From positions 248,001 to 312,000 of the forward strand of contig NZ_VFES01000001.1 of NCBI RefSeq assembly GCF_007858185.1: a DNA stretch of 64,000 nt, given 5' to 3'. The stretch comes from Pseudomonas grimontii (GTDB taxonomy: Bacteria > Pseudomonadota > Gammaproteobacteria > Pseudomonadales > Pseudomonadaceae). The notes under the pieces were generated by a model, which saw only the letters and a list, made by a program, of their open reading frames with translations, was not told where the DNA came from and ran no database searches. Positions 44,393 through 54,030 of this stretch are shown piece by piece. Numbering within the stretch: position 1 is the first letter of the stretch; each line of letters opens with the position of its first letter. Both the position numbers and the translations under genes were made by a program.

Positions 44393-44410
44393 CACATTAG
44401 TCCGCTTGCC

Positions 44411-45907
44411 TCATGGCAACGTCGTGGCGTCCACAATCCGATTGCGCCCCGTGTGCTTGGCCTCATACAACGCCCGGTCCGCACTGAGCAGCAAAGCCTC
44501 CAGGGACATGCGGCTGCGCTTGTCCCAGGTGCTTATGCCGATGCTCGCCGTGATCGGCCGCTCGTCCCCTGCCACCCTTGGCAAATGCTCGATGCTGCTG
44601 CGGATATGCTCGGCGATGACCCAGGCACCCTTGGCATCCGTATGGGGCAGTACCACCGCAAATTCCTCGCCGCCATAGCGCGCCGCAAGGTCAGCCGGGC
44701 GGCGGATATTGGCGCCGATCACCTGGGCCACGGTGCGCAATGCCGCGTCGCCACCGTGATGGCCATGGCGGTCGTTGAAGGCCTTGAAGTGATCCACGTC
44801 GATCATCAGCACGGTCAGTGGTTCGAGCGAACGTTGCGCGCGGTCCCATTCAAGGCGCAGGCGTTCGTCCAGGATGCGGCGGTTGGCCAGGCCGGTCAGG
44901 GCATCGGTGGCTGCCAGTTCTGACAGCACACGCTCTGCGCGATAGCGACGCCGCAGTTCCCGGCGCAGCATCCAGGTCAGCCATAACAAACCGATACAGA
45001 GAATGCCTGTGGCGCCACCGGTCAGCAAAGCGGCGCGTTTCCAAGGGGCGAATACATCTTCACTGGACAGTGCCACCACCACAATCAGCGGCAGCTCACC
45101 CACATTGGTGAAGGTGTACAGGCGCTCCTTGCCACTGATGGCTGAGAGGGCCTGGAAGCTGCCACTGCCTTCACGCAGGATTCTCTTGAAATTCGGCCGC
45201 TCGCTCAGGTCCTTGTCGATCATGTCGCGTTCGAGCAACGGCTGTTGGGCCAACAAAATGCCTTTGGTGTTGAGCAGATTCACGCTGCTGCTGTTGCCGA
45301 TCGTCAGGGTATTGAATAGTTGGTCGAAATACGCCAGGCGCATGGTCGCGACCGCAACGCCGGCAAACTCGCCATTAGGCCCAGACACACGCCGGCTGAA
45401 TGCCATGCGCCAGACCTGGTCGCAGTCGCAATGGATCTGGAACGGTCGGCTGATAAACAAGCCGGCCTGGGCATCCTTGGCATGCACCTGGAAATAATCG
45501 CGGCTGGCAAAGTTGCGCGGGGTGGGGTGCAGGGTGGAGGAGTCGGCGATCACCGCGCCATTGGCGTCCAGCAATAGCACTTCACCCTTGAAAGGTGCTG
45601 CCGTGGACAAGTCAAACTGCACCAGGTGCTGGATATTCTCGGCAACCTGCGACAGATCTTCACGTTGCTTGGCGGCAATCAACCCTTTGAGGGCCAGATC
45701 GTAGAGTTCGACGTTACGCAGCACGTCGGCGTTGATCAGTTGGGCAATATTGGTGGTTGAACGCGTGGCGGCCTGCAGGGTGCTGGCGTGTTCACGGACC
45801 AGCAATGCTGCGACGATGATCACAATCAGGACAACGGTGAGACCGCTGCCGAGGATCAGCAGCAACTCGGGGTGTGCAGGCGCGGTACGAACACGGCGTT
45901 GACTCAT
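44411..45907 (-). CDS. Membrane diguanylate cyclase with dCache sensor
   Basis: 498 residues. Helix 1 at about 15-37, a periplasmic dCache_1-like sensor to about 285 (SRDYFQVHAKD and ISRPFQ motifs), helix 2 at about 290-312, and a C-terminal GGDEF domain. The active-site motif is GGEEF at 412-416. The inhibitory I-site RPAD lies five residues before it, so product feedback is likely. It makes c-di-GMP from GTP in response to an unknown small molecule. The gene converges on lpxC. Confidence 0.93.
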   Translation of the reverse strand: MSQRRVRTAPAHPELLLILGSGLTVVLIVIIVAALLVREHASTLQAATRSTTNIAQLINADVLRNVELYDLALKGLIAAKQREDLSQVAENIQHLVQFDLSTAAPFKGEVLLLDANGAVIADSSTLHPTPRNFASRDYFQVHAKDAQAGLFISRPFQIHCDCDQVWRMAFSRRVSGPNGEFAGVAVATMRLAYFDQLFNTLTIGNSSSVNLLNTKGILLAQQPLLERDMIDKDLSERPNFKRILREGSGSFQALSAISGKERLYTFTNVGELPLIVVVALSSEDVFAPWKRAALLTGGATGILCIGLLWLTWMLRRELRRRYRAERVLSELAATDALTGLANRRILDERLRLEWDRAQRSLEPLTVLMIDVDHFKAFNDRHGHHGGDAALRTVAQVIGANIRRPADLAARYGGEEFAVVLPHTDAKGAWVIAEHIRSSIEHLPRVAGDERPITASIGISTWDKRSRMSLEALLLSADRALYEAKHTGRNRIVDATTLP

Positions 45908-45994
45908 CGGGCAGACTTCAGCGGGGTGAATGCTGGCAGTTTAGTTCTACCCGATGAAAATTAAATCGTTAGTTAAAAAGAAAGATCCGTGGAC

Positions 45995-47323
45995 TCAGAA
46001 CACGTTAATCGGGTAGTCGACGATCACCCGGTATTCATCCACATCCCGATCCACCGCCGAGTAGCCGTTGCTGCCGCGATTGGTCGCCCATTGCAGGCGC
46101 ACGGCCAGGTCCTTGGCCTTGCCACCTTGCACCACATACTTTAAATCGATATCCCGTTCCCAGTGTTTGGCGTCCTTGCCATCGGCGCTGTACCAGGCGC
46201 TATAGCCACGGCTTTGCGGGTCGACCTTGGTCAGGTCGGTCTTGCCGCTGATGTAGGACACCGCCGAGGTCAGGCCAGGCAGGCCGAGGCCGGCGAAGTC
46301 ATAGGCGTACTTGAGTTTCCACGAGCGCTCGTTGGGGCCGTTGAAGTCCGAGTACTGCTGGGAATTGTCCAGGTACACGCTATCGCCCTGGCTAATGTAG
46401 TCGAACGGCGTGTTGCCGTTGACCCGCTGGTACGCGGCGGTGACGCTGTGGTGACCGACGCCGACGGTGAAGTGCAGGCTGTAGGTGTTGTTGTCGATAC
46501 CCCCCAGCAGTGACTGGCCGGTGTCCTGGGTGTGGTAGTAGTGCAGGCCCGGGTTGAGGCTGACCAGGTCGTTCAACGCGTAGGTGTAGTCCAGGTCGTA
46601 GTAATACTGGTGCCACACGTCCTTGAGTTCGGAGGCATACAGGTTGCTGGTCAGGCCGGGAATACCGCTGAAAGACACACCGGCCCAGTTCATGTGCTGG
46701 CTGTCAGTGTTGCTCGGCAATGCGCCATAGCTGGTGCCGATGCGCCGGTGGCCGCTCTGGTTGTAGAGCTTGGTGAAGCTGGCCTGGCCGCCTTCGAGCA
46801 TCCAGCCGTCGAAGCTGTGGTTGCTCAGGCTTACGCCCCGGAAGGTCTGCGGCAGCATACGGGTCATGCCGCCGGCGATCACCGGGTTGTTGAGGAACAG
46901 GTCGCCGGCCTTCAACTCGGTGTCGAAGGCGCGCATCTTCAAGGTGCCACCAGCGGTGGAAAATGAACCGGGCGCTTTGCCGCTGCCGTCAGTGCTGCCG
47001 TAGGGAAGGATGCTGGAACCGTCGGTGCCGCCACCGCCGTCGAGCTTGAGGCCGAGCATGGCGTGGGCGTCCAGGCCGAAGCCGACGGTGCCCTGTGTGT
47101 AGCCGGATTCGAAGGTGCCTATAAAACCCTGGCCCCATTCCTTGCTGTCATCGGTGTGGATGTCGCGACGGTCGCGGTTCATGTAGTAGTTGCGGGTGTT
47201 GATGTTGAGGTGCGAGCCTTCGACGAAACCGTCGGTGGGGGTAGTGTCTGCCGCGTGGGCAAAGGGGACGATCGTTGCTGCAATCGCGAGGAATAACGGG
47301 GTGAACGTCAGCGAGTTCTTCAC
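45995..47323 (-). CDS. OprD-family outer-membrane porin
   Basis: 442 residues from GTG 47323, which has AAGGAG 8 bp upstream; an upstream in-frame TTG at 47344 is unlikely. Signal peptide [20 protein letters not shown]...AHA, then [42 protein letters not shown] and [21 protein letters not shown], all typical of the OprD/Opd specific channels. It ends in DYPINVF with a C-terminal Phe. The substrate (amino acid or small carboxylate) is unknown. Expression may be controlled by the palindrome at 47562-47586 and the leader hairpin at 47393-47418. Confidence 0.92.
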   Translation of the reverse strand: MKNSLTFTPLFLAIAATIVPFAHAADTTPTDGFVEGSHLNINTRNYYMNRDRRDIHTDDSKEWGQGFIGTFESGYTQGTVGFGLDAHAMLGLKLDGGGGTDGSSILPYGSTDGSGKAPGSFSTAGGTLKMRAFDTELKAGDLFLNNPVIAGGMTRMLPQTFRGVSLSNHSFDGWMLEGGQASFTKLYNQSGHRRIGTSYGALPSNTDSQHMNWAGVSFSGIPGLTSNLYASELKDVWHQYYYDLDYTYALNDLVSLNPGLHYYHTQDTGQSLLGGIDNNTYSLHFTVGVGHHSVTAAYQRVNGNTPFDYISQGDSVYLDNSQQYSDFNGPNERSWKLKYAYDFAGLGLPGLTSAVSYISGKTDLTKVDPQSRGYSAWYSADGKDAKHWERDIDLKYVVQGGKAKDLAVRLQWATNRGSNGYSAVDRDVDEYRVIVDYPINVF

Positions 47324-47392
47324 CGGTACAGCTCCTTTGGTCAATCGAAAACGGCCAATGTCGTGGGGGTGTGCCTGGCCTTTTTTTACGGC

Positions 47393-47418
47393 AAAAAAAA
47401 GCCGCTGAAGTCAGCGGC
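47393..47418 (-). terminator. Intrinsic terminator or porin leader attenuator
   Basis: On the minus strand a perfect 8-bp stem, GCCGCTGA/TCAGCGGC with a 2-base apparent loop, is followed by eight T (the A-run at 47393-47400). It lies between the RND/two-component operon and the porin. It can terminate the former. If the candidate porin promoter at 47546-47574 is right, it also sits inside the porin leader. Confidence 0.85.
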
Positions 47419-47545
47419 TTTAAGACAGATTCCCAGTGTAGAGCCCTGGAAATAAGTCGAGGGAAATTCGGGTAAGCGGGTCAGCTGCCTTTGCCGTCGC
47501 GCTCATCGATGCGTCAAATTAACGCAGGCGAGCGGTACGATACAG

Positions 47546-47574
47546 AGTGTAACAAGATAATCACTGTTGCCCAA
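47546..47574 (-). promoter_or_regulatory. Candidate porin promoter
   Basis: Minus-strand TTGGGC (47569-47574) and TACACT (47546-47551) with a 17-bp spacer. It overlaps the perfect palindrome listed next and lies about 225 bp before the porin start. Confidence 0.45.
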
Positions 47575-47586
47575 ATCGCAACAGTG
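47562..47586. promoter_or_regulatory. 25-bp palindrome, candidate operator
   Basis: CACTGTTGC (47562-47570), seven bases, GCAACAGTG (47578-47586): a perfect 9-bp inverted repeat. It covers the candidate -35 of the porin promoter, a position that suits a dimeric regulator. No T-run follows, so it is not a terminator. Confidence 0.55.
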
Positions 47587-47605
47587 CTGGTGTGGGGAGG
47601 CCCCA

Positions 47606-47634
47606 TGTGTGAGGGGCAAGCCCCCTCCTACATT
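47606..47634. repeat. REP-like sequence, single
   Basis: TGTGAGGGGCAAGCCCCCTC followed by CTACATTTGAA: a half-REPIN with the same GGGGCAAGCCCC core and CATTTGA tail as the REPIN at 1645-1734. It lies directly after the sensor kinase stop. Confidence 0.6.
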
Positions 47635-47646
47635 TGAACGAGTTGT

Positions 47647-49011
47647 CTAAACCGGGAGGGTAATGCCGAAGGTATTACCACTCACGTCGCTGCGCACGAA
47701 CACATCGCCGCCATGCATCAGCGCAATCGCCTTGACGATCGCCAGCCCCAAACCGTGATTGGCCCCGCTGTTGCTGCGCGACGCGTCCACCCGATAGAAG
47801 CGTTCGAACAGGCGTGGCAGGTGTTCGCTGGCAATCACATCGCCTGGGTTGGTCACGCCGATCGCCACATGATGTTCCAGCACGTCGATGTTTACCTCGA
47901 TCACCTGTCCGGGCGCAGTGTGTTGTACCGCATTGCTCAGCAGGTTGATCAGCGCGCGGCGCAGGTGGGCTTTCTCGATCTGCACCTGGGCGTCGCCGTG
48001 GACCTGCACCCGGACCTGGGCGTCTTCGAGGATGAAGTCCAGGTAGTCGAGGGTGGTGGCTACCTCGTCGGCCAATGAGCTTTCAATCAGCTTGGTGGCC
48101 TTGCTGCCCTGGTCGGCGCTGGCGAGGAACAGCATGTCGTTGATGATCGAACGCAGGCGCTCCAGTTCCTCGAGGTTCGATTGCAGCACCTCGAAATAAT
48201 GCTCGGCCGAACGCCCGCGAGTCAGGGCGACCTGGGTCTGGCCGATCAGGTTGGTGAGCGGCGAGCGCAGTTCGTGGGCGACGTCGGCGTTGAACGACTC
48301 CAGGCGCGAGTAGGCCTGTTCCACGCGGTCCAGGGTGGAGTTGAACGAGTTGACGAACTGGCTCAGCTCCGGCGGCAGCGGCGACAGTTGCAGGCGCCCG
48401 GAGAGCTTCGGCGGCGCCAGCTTCTGTGCTTCATCCGAGAGTTTGCTCAGCGGCTTGAGGCCAATGCGCGACACCCAGAACCCCAGCAGCGCCGCCAGCA
48501 CCACGCCGACCAGCGCCAGGCTGACCAGCGCCACCAGCAGATGGTGCTGGGTGGCGCGGAAGTTTTCGGTGTCGATGGCGATCATGAAACGCAGCGGTGG
48601 GCGTTGGTCCTTGGCCGGGAACTGGCTCACCAGCACCTTGAACGGGTATTCGCGCCCCGGCAGGCGCAGATCGCGCTTACCCGTCGGGCCTTCGGCGAAG
48701 GCGCGGATCTGCGCATCGGGGTTGCCATACTCGTAGTTCGGATCGCTGCTGACGACCCAGAAGCGGATACGCTTGTCTTCCTCACCCAATAATTTGAGCT
48801 TGGCTTGAATCTTCACCCAATGGTCCGGTGTACCGAAGCGGTTCACAGAGGACTCCAACACGCTGTAGCGCGCATCCAGCTCCGCCCCTGGCAGCAAGCC
48901 CAGGCTGCGATCCACCTGCTGATAGAGCACGCCGCCGATCAACAGGAATATCAGCGCCGCCACCAGGGTGAACATGCTGCTCAGACGCAGGGCAATGGAG
49001 TTAGCCGACAC
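47647..49011 (-). CDS. Sensor histidine kinase of the RND pump operon (heavy-metal sensor type)
   Basis: 454 residues from GTG 49011, which overlaps the response-regulator stop by 11 bp; the longer frame upstream is inside that gene. Helix 1 (SMFTLVAALIFLLIGGVLYQQ), a periplasmic sensor of about 130 residues, helix 2 (LVALVSLALVGVVLAALLGFWVS), HAMP, an H-box with H246 in VAHELRSPLTN, and N and G boxes (LINLLSNAVQHT, NHGLGLAIVKA). Resembles CusS/CopS/IrlS kinases. The signal may be a metal or a toxic compound exported by the pump. Confidence 0.9.
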   Translation of the reverse strand: MSANSIALRLSSMFTLVAALIFLLIGGVLYQQVDRSLGLLPGAELDARYSVLESSVNRFGTPDHWVKIQAKLKLLGEEDKRIRFWVVSSDPNYEYGNPDAQIRAFAEGPTGKRDLRLPGREYPFKVLVSQFPAKDQRPPLRFMIAIDTENFRATQHHLLVALVSLALVGVVLAALLGFWVSRIGLKPLSKLSDEAQKLAPPKLSGRLQLSPLPPELSQFVNSFNSTLDRVEQAYSRLESFNADVAHELRSPLTNLIGQTQVALTRGRSAEHYFEVLQSNLEELERLRSIINDMLFLASADQGSKATKLIESSLADEVATTLDYLDFILEDAQVRVQVHGDAQVQIEKAHLRRALINLLSNAVQHTAPGQVIEVNIDVLEHHVAIGVTNPGDVIASEHLPRLFERFYRVDASRSNSGANHGLGLAIVKAIALMHGGDVFVRSDVSGNTFGITLPV

Positions 49012-49678
49012 TACGATTCTCCAGCACATAACCCATGCCGCGAATGGTGTGCAGCAGCTTGTGTTCGAACGGCCCGTCAAGCTTGGCGCGCAGGCGCTTG
49101 ATCGCCACCTCCACGACGTTGGCGTCGCTGTCGAAATTGATGTCCCAGACCATTTCTGCAATCGAGGTCTTGGAGAGGATCTCGCCCTGGCGCCGCGCCA
49201 ATACGCTGAGCAACGAGAACTCCTTCGCGGTCAGGTCCAGGCGCACGCCGTTGCGGCTGGCCTTGCGGCTGATCAGGTCGATCCACAGGTCGGCGACGGT
49301 CACTTGTACCGGCTCGTGGCCGCCGCTGCGGCGGGTCAGGGCTTGCAGGCGCGCCACCAGTTCAAGGAATGAAAACGGTTTGCCGAGGTAATCGTCGGCG
49401 CCTTCGCGTAGCCCGCGGATACGGTCTTCCACGCGCTCGCGGGCGGTGAGCATGATCACCGGCGTCTGCTTGCGCGCACGCAAGGCTCGCAATACGCCAA
49501 AGCCATCGAGGCCGGGCAGCATCACGTCGAGCACGATCACCGCATAATCGTTCTCCAGCGCCAGGTGCAGGCCCTCGACGCCCTCGCGCGCCACGTCGAC
49601 GGTGTAGCCTTGCTCCGTCAGGCCACGGTGCAGGTAGTCGGCGGTTTTTTCTTCATCTTCAACAATCAGTACGCGCAT
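49001..49678 (-). CDS. OmpR-family response regulator (CusR/IrlR type)
   Basis: 225 residues from ATG 49678 (MRVLIVEDEEKTADYLHRGL). Receiver domain with acidic pair D8/E9, phospho-acceptor D51 in VIVLDVMLPGLDGF, and the conserved Lys in DDYLGKPFSF. A winged-helix DNA-binding domain (LTAKEFSLLSVLARRQGEIL to HTIRGMGYVLE) follows. It likely activates its own operon through the repeats at 54060-54085. Confidence 0.92.
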   Translation of the reverse strand: MRVLIVEDEEKTADYLHRGLTEQGYTVDVAREGVEGLHLALENDYAVIVLDVMLPGLDGFGVLRALRARKQTPVIMLTARERVEDRIRGLREGADDYLGKPFSFLELVARLQALTRRSGGHEPVQVTVADLWIDLISRKASRNGVRLDLTAKEFSLLSVLARRQGEILSKTSIAEMVWDINFDSDANVVEVAIKRLRAKLDGPFEHKLLHTIRGMGYVLENRSVG

Positions 49679-49709
49679 GAGCCTTTTGCTCCAGGGCGGT
49701 GCCTTGGCC

Positions 49710-52700
49710 TCAGTGTGTGGTCGCCAGCTCGGCAGCTGGTTTGGGCCGGTGGAAAATTTTCTCAAGGTACAAGTATATGACTGGTGTGGTGAACAACGTC
49801 AGCGCCTGGCTCACCAGCAAGCCGCCGACCACCGCGATGCCCAGGGGCTGGCGCATTTCCGCGCCGGGGCCGGCGCCGAGCATCAGCGGTACCGCGCCGA
49901 GCAGGGCGGCGAGGGTGGTCATGATGATCGGGCGGAACCGCGTGACGCAGGCTTCATAGATCGCTTCCTCCGGCGGCAACCCGCGTACCCGCTGGGCGTC
50001 CAGGGCGAAGTCGATCATCAGGATGCCGTTCTTCTTCACGATGCCGATCAGCAGCACCAGGCCGATCAGCGCCATGATCGAAAAGTCCTGGCCCATCAGC
50101 GACAGCATGATCAGCGCGCCCAACCCCGCCGAGGGCAAGGTGGAGATAATCGTCAGTGGGTGCACGAAGCTCTCATACAACACGCCCAGAATGATGTAGA
50201 CCGCCACCAGCGCCGCGAGGATCAGCCAGGGCTGGCTGGCCAGCGAACTCTGGAACGCCTGGGCCGCGCCCTGGAAGTTGCCGATGATGGTGGTCGGCAT
50301 GCCGATTTCATTCTTGGCCTGGTTGAGCAAGATCACCGCATCGCCCAGCGCCACACCGGGGGCCAGGTTGAACGACAGGTTGGCGGCCGGGAACATGCCG
50401 TCATGGCTGATGGACAAGGGCCCCACGGTCGGCGGGTCGACCTTGGCCACCGCCGACAACGGCACCATCTCATTGGTCAACGGCGAGCGCAGGTAGAAGT
50501 AATTCAGGCTTTCGGCCTTGCCGCGCTGTTGGGTGTCGAGCTCCAGCACCACCTGGTACTGGTTGATCTCGGTCTGGAACTCGTTGATCTGGCGCTGGCC
50601 GAAGGCGTCGTACAGCGCCTGGTCGACATCGGTGGCGGTCAGGCCAAAGCGCGCGGCGGCCTGACGGTCGATGCTGATATGGGTGATGCTGCCGCCCAGT
50701 TGCAGATCGTTGGACAGGTCGCGAAAGGCCGGGTTGGCGCGCAGTTTTTCGGTCAGGCGTTGGGTCCAGGTGTTGAGTGTCGGGCCGTCATTGCTCTTGA
50801 GTACGTACTGGTACTGGGCGCGGCTGGGGCCGGAGCTGAGGTTGATGTCCTGGCCGGCGCGCAGGTACAGCACGATGCCCGGCACTTTCGCCAGCTTGGG
50901 CCGGATGCGGTCGATGAACTGGCTGGCGGACACGTCGCGATCGCCCCGGTCTTTCAAGGCGATCCAGAAGCGGCCATTGGCGATGGTCTGGTTGCTGCCG
51001 GTCACGCCCACCGAATGGGAAAACGCCTGGACCGCCGGGTCGTCCTTGACGATCTCGGCCAGGGCCTTGTGCTTGGCGACCATGTCCGGGTACGACACAT
51101 CGGCCGCCGCTTCGCTGGTGCCGAGCACAAAACCGGTGTCCTGTACCGGAAAGAAGCCCTTGGGAATAAACACGTAGCCGACCACGGCCAGGGCCAGGGT
51201 CACCACGAAAATGGCGGCCATGGTGCGTTGATGGGCCAGCGCGCGGCGCAGGTTGCGCGCATAGCCGGCCAGCAGGCGTTCGCTGAAGCCGGGTTTGTCG
51301 TGGGCGGGATGGGTCGGGGCGCGCATGAACAGCGCTGCCAATGTCGGCGCCAGGGTCAACGAGACCACCACCGAAATCAGGATGGTCGAGGTGGCCGTCA
51401 GTGCGAATTCCTTGAACAACCGTCCGACCACACCGCCCATGAACAGCAGCGGAATAAACGCCGCCACCAGCGAGAAGCTGATGGACACCACCGTAAAGCC
51501 AATCTCTCCGGCGCCTTTGATCGCCGCTTCGCGCTTGTCGAGCCCGGCTTCGAGGTGGCGGTGAATGTTCTCCACCACCACGATGGCATCATCGACCACA
51601 AAGCCCACGGCGATCACGATTGCCACCAGGGTCAGGTTGTTCAGGCTGAAGCCCATCAGGTACATCAGCGCAAAACTGGCGACCAGCGACACGCCGAGCA
51701 CGCTGGACACAATCAGCGTCGCCGACAACTGGCGCAGGAACAGCGCCATCACTGCCACCACCAACAGGATGGCGATCAGCAGGGTCACCTCAACTTCATG
51801 CAGGGACGCGCGGATGGTCTTGGTGCGGTCAGACAATACGCTGACCTGCACCGAGGCCGGCAGCATGCCTTGCAGGCGCGGCAGTTCGGCCTGGATGCGG
51901 TCCACCGTCTCGACAATGTTGGCGCCGGGCTGGCGCGAAATCACCAGGTTGACGCCCGGCGTGTCGCCGGACCAAGCCTGTACGTAGGCGTTTTCCGAAC
52001 CGTTGATGACTTTGGCAATATCGCGCAATTGCACCGGTGCACCGTCCTTGTAGGACACGATCAACTGCGCGTAGTCCTCCGGATGGAACAGCTGGTCGTT
52101 GGTCGACAGGGTCGACACGCTGTTCTGCCCGTAGATCGCACCCTTGGCCAGGTTGAGGCTCGATTGCTGGATGGCCAGGCGAATATCGGCCAGGGTCAGG
52201 CCGATGGCCGCGAGTTTGTCGGGGGAAGCCTGCACGCGGATCGCCGGGCGTTGCTGGCCGGTGATGTTGATCTGGCCGACACCGTCGATCTGGCTGATCT
52301 GCCGCGCCAGCAGGGTTTCCACATAGTCGCTCAGCTCGGTGCTGGGCATGCTGTCGGAGCTGACACTGAGGATGAGTACCGGGCTGTCCGCCGGGTTGAC
52401 CTTCTTCCAGGTGGGCAGGCTTGGCATGTCGCTGGGCAGCTTGCCGGAGGCGGTGTTGATCGCCGCCTGCACTTCTTGCGCGGCGGTGTCGATGCTCTTG
52501 TCGAGGGTGAATTGCAGCGTCAGCAGGCTTGAGCCCAAGGCACTGCTGGAGGTCATCTGGGTCATGCCGGGGATGGCGCTGAACTGCACTTCCAGCGGCG
52601 TCGCCACCGAGGAGGCCATGGTATCCGGGCTGGCGCCGGGCAATTGTGCGGTGACCTGGATCGTCGGAAATTCCGCTTCCGGCAGTGGCGCGATGGCCAG

Positions 52701-52799
52701 GCGCGGGAAGGCAATGATCCCGAGCAGCACCAGGGCGAAGGTCAGCAGCAGGGTGGCGACCGGGTGGTCGACGCACCAGGCTGACGGCGAGCGGCTCAT
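49710..52799 (-). CDS. RND efflux permease (HAE1/MdtB-MdtC-like)
   Basis: 1029 residues with the duplicated RND layout: helix 1 (VATLLLTFALVLLGIIAFPRL), a large periplasmic loop, helices 2-6, and a repeat of the pattern. The proton-relay Asp pair is in GFVVDDAIVVVENI in helix 4. It is a single permease, whereas MdtABC and MuxABC systems have two. The start overlaps the adaptor stop as ATGA. No outer-membrane factor is in the operon, so it must borrow one. Substrate unknown. Confidence 0.93.
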   Translation of the reverse strand: MSRSPSAWCVDHPVATLLLTFALVLLGIIAFPRLAIAPLPEAEFPTIQVTAQLPGASPDTMASSVATPLEVQFSAIPGMTQMTSSSALGSSLLTLQFTLDKSIDTAAQEVQAAINTASGKLPSDMPSLPTWKKVNPADSPVLILSVSSDSMPSTELSDYVETLLARQISQIDGVGQINITGQQRPAIRVQASPDKLAAIGLTLADIRLAIQQSSLNLAKGAIYGQNSVSTLSTNDQLFHPEDYAQLIVSYKDGAPVQLRDIAKVINGSENAYVQAWSGDTPGVNLVISRQPGANIVETVDRIQAELPRLQGMLPASVQVSVLSDRTKTIRASLHEVEVTLLIAILLVVAVMALFLRQLSATLIVSSVLGVSLVASFALMYLMGFSLNNLTLVAIVIAVGFVVDDAIVVVENIHRHLEAGLDKREAAIKGAGEIGFTVVSISFSLVAAFIPLLFMGGVVGRLFKEFALTATSTILISVVVSLTLAPTLAALFMRAPTHPAHDKPGFSERLLAGYARNLRRALAHQRTMAAIFVVTLALAVVGYVFIPKGFFPVQDTGFVLGTSEAAADVSYPDMVAKHKALAEIVKDDPAVQAFSHSVGVTGSNQTIANGRFWIALKDRGDRDVSASQFIDRIRPKLAKVPGIVLYLRAGQDINLSSGPSRAQYQYVLKSNDGPTLNTWTQRLTEKLRANPAFRDLSNDLQLGGSITHISIDRQAAARFGLTATDVDQALYDAFGQRQINEFQTEINQYQVVLELDTQQRGKAESLNYFYLRSPLTNEMVPLSAVAKVDPPTVGPLSISHDGMFPAANLSFNLAPGVALGDAVILLNQAKNEIGMPTTIIGNFQGAAQAFQSSLASQPWLILAALVAVYIILGVLYESFVHPLTIISTLPSAGLGALIMLSLMGQDFSIMALIGLVLLIGIVKKNGILMIDFALDAQRVRGLPPEEAIYEACVTRFRPIIMTTLAALLGAVPLMLGAGPGAEMRQPLGIAVVGGLLVSQALTLFTTPVIYLYLEKIFHRPKPAAELATTH

Positions 52800-53962
52800 G
52801 GCTGCACCCTGGCATCGACGGTCTGGATCACCTGCGGTGGCTCCTTGAGCACCTCCACCTGGGCTCCGGCCTTGAGCCGCGACTGCCCATCACTGACCAG
52901 CACGTCACCGGCCTGCACACCCTTGATGATGTTCACGTCGCTGTTTTGATAGGTGACTTGCACTGGCACCACGTCGACCTTGTCACCGTTGACCCGGTAC
53001 ACGAAGTGCGAATCCAGGCCGCGTTGCACCACGGTCGGTGGCACCACCAAGGCATTTTTGTCGAGGGCGGTCTGGATCTTGATGGTCACCAGTTGCCCCG
53101 GCCACAGGCGTTGCGAGGCGTTGTTGAACTCGGCCTTGGCGCGCAGGGTGCCGGTGGTGGAGCTGATCTGGTTGTCGATCAGGCTCAAGTGGCCTTCCCC
53201 CAGCAAATCACCGGTCTGGCCGTCGGTGTCGGCACCCAGGTAGGCGTTGACGCTGGCCTGGGTCGGTGCGGCGATCAGGCCTTGCAGAGTCGGCAGCATC
53301 TGTTGTGGCAGAGAGAACTCAACGGCAATGGGGTCGATCTGGGTCACGGAGAACAGGCCCTGGGTATCGCTGGTGCGCAGGAAGTTGCCTTCGTCCACAT
53401 TGCGAATACCGACGCGGCCGCTGACGGGTGAGCGAATCTGGGTGTAGGAAAGCTGGACCTGGGCTGCATCGATTGCGGCCCGGTTTCCTTGAGCGGTGGC
53501 CTTGAGCTGGTTGACCAGGGCTTGTTGCTGGTCGTAGGTCTGCTTGGACACGCCGTCGTCGACGCTCAATGCCTTGTAGCGCTTGAGGTTGACCAGCGCC
53601 ACCTGCAACTGCGCCTGGCTCTCGCCCAGTTGCGCCTTGGCCTGGTCGAGGCTGGCGCGGATCGAGCGATCATCGATTCTGGCCAGCAAGTCGCCGACCT
53701 TGACCAACTGGCCTTCCTTGACCAGCAACTGGGTGAGAATGCCGTCGACTTGCGGGCGAATGACCACACTGTGCAAGGACAACACTGTGCCGATGCCGCT
53801 GACAAAGCGTGGAACGTCCTGCTGCGCTACGCTCACCACCCGCACCGGGATCGCGGTCGGTGCCGCCAGTTTGGCCTTGGCGGGCCGGGTCAGTGCCCAT
53901 GCTGCAATCGCCACGACCACGAGGACACCCACGATCAGGGCAGTTTTTCGTTGAATGTGCAT
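52796..53962 (-). CDS. Periplasmic adaptor (membrane fusion protein) of the RND pump
   Basis: 388 residues: N-terminal membrane anchor (ALIVGVLVVVAIAAWAL), lipoyl-like halves (VVIRPQVDGILTQLLVKEGQ and IRSPVSGRVGIRNVDEGN) flanking an alpha-hairpin of about 100 residues, then beta-barrel and membrane-proximal domains. It joins the permease to an outer-membrane channel. First gene of the adaptor-permease-regulator-kinase operon. Confidence 0.92.
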   Translation of the reverse strand: MHIQRKTALIVGVLVVVAIAAWALTRPAKAKLAAPTAIPVRVVSVAQQDVPRFVSGIGTVLSLHSVVIRPQVDGILTQLLVKEGQLVKVGDLLARIDDRSIRASLDQAKAQLGESQAQLQVALVNLKRYKALSVDDGVSKQTYDQQQALVNQLKATAQGNRAAIDAAQVQLSYTQIRSPVSGRVGIRNVDEGNFLRTSDTQGLFSVTQIDPIAVEFSLPQQMLPTLQGLIAAPTQASVNAYLGADTDGQTGDLLGEGHLSLIDNQISSTTGTLRAKAEFNNASQRLWPGQLVTIKIQTALDKNALVVPPTVVQRGLDSHFVYRVNGDKVDVVPVQVTYQNSDVNIIKGVQAGDVLVSDGQSRLKAGAQVEVLKEPPQVIQTVDARVQP

Positions 53963-54030
53963 GGAAAGACGCCGTTAGCGCAGTTGCAAGTGTCAAGCTG
54001 CAAGCTGCAAGTTGAAGTTTGGATAGCAGC

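Noticed and set aside
49677..52532. A 951-codon plus-strand open frame
   Set aside because: It is antisense to the RND permease, is dominated by His, Gln, Arg and Gly, has no domain pattern, and reflects high-GC codon bias of the real gene.
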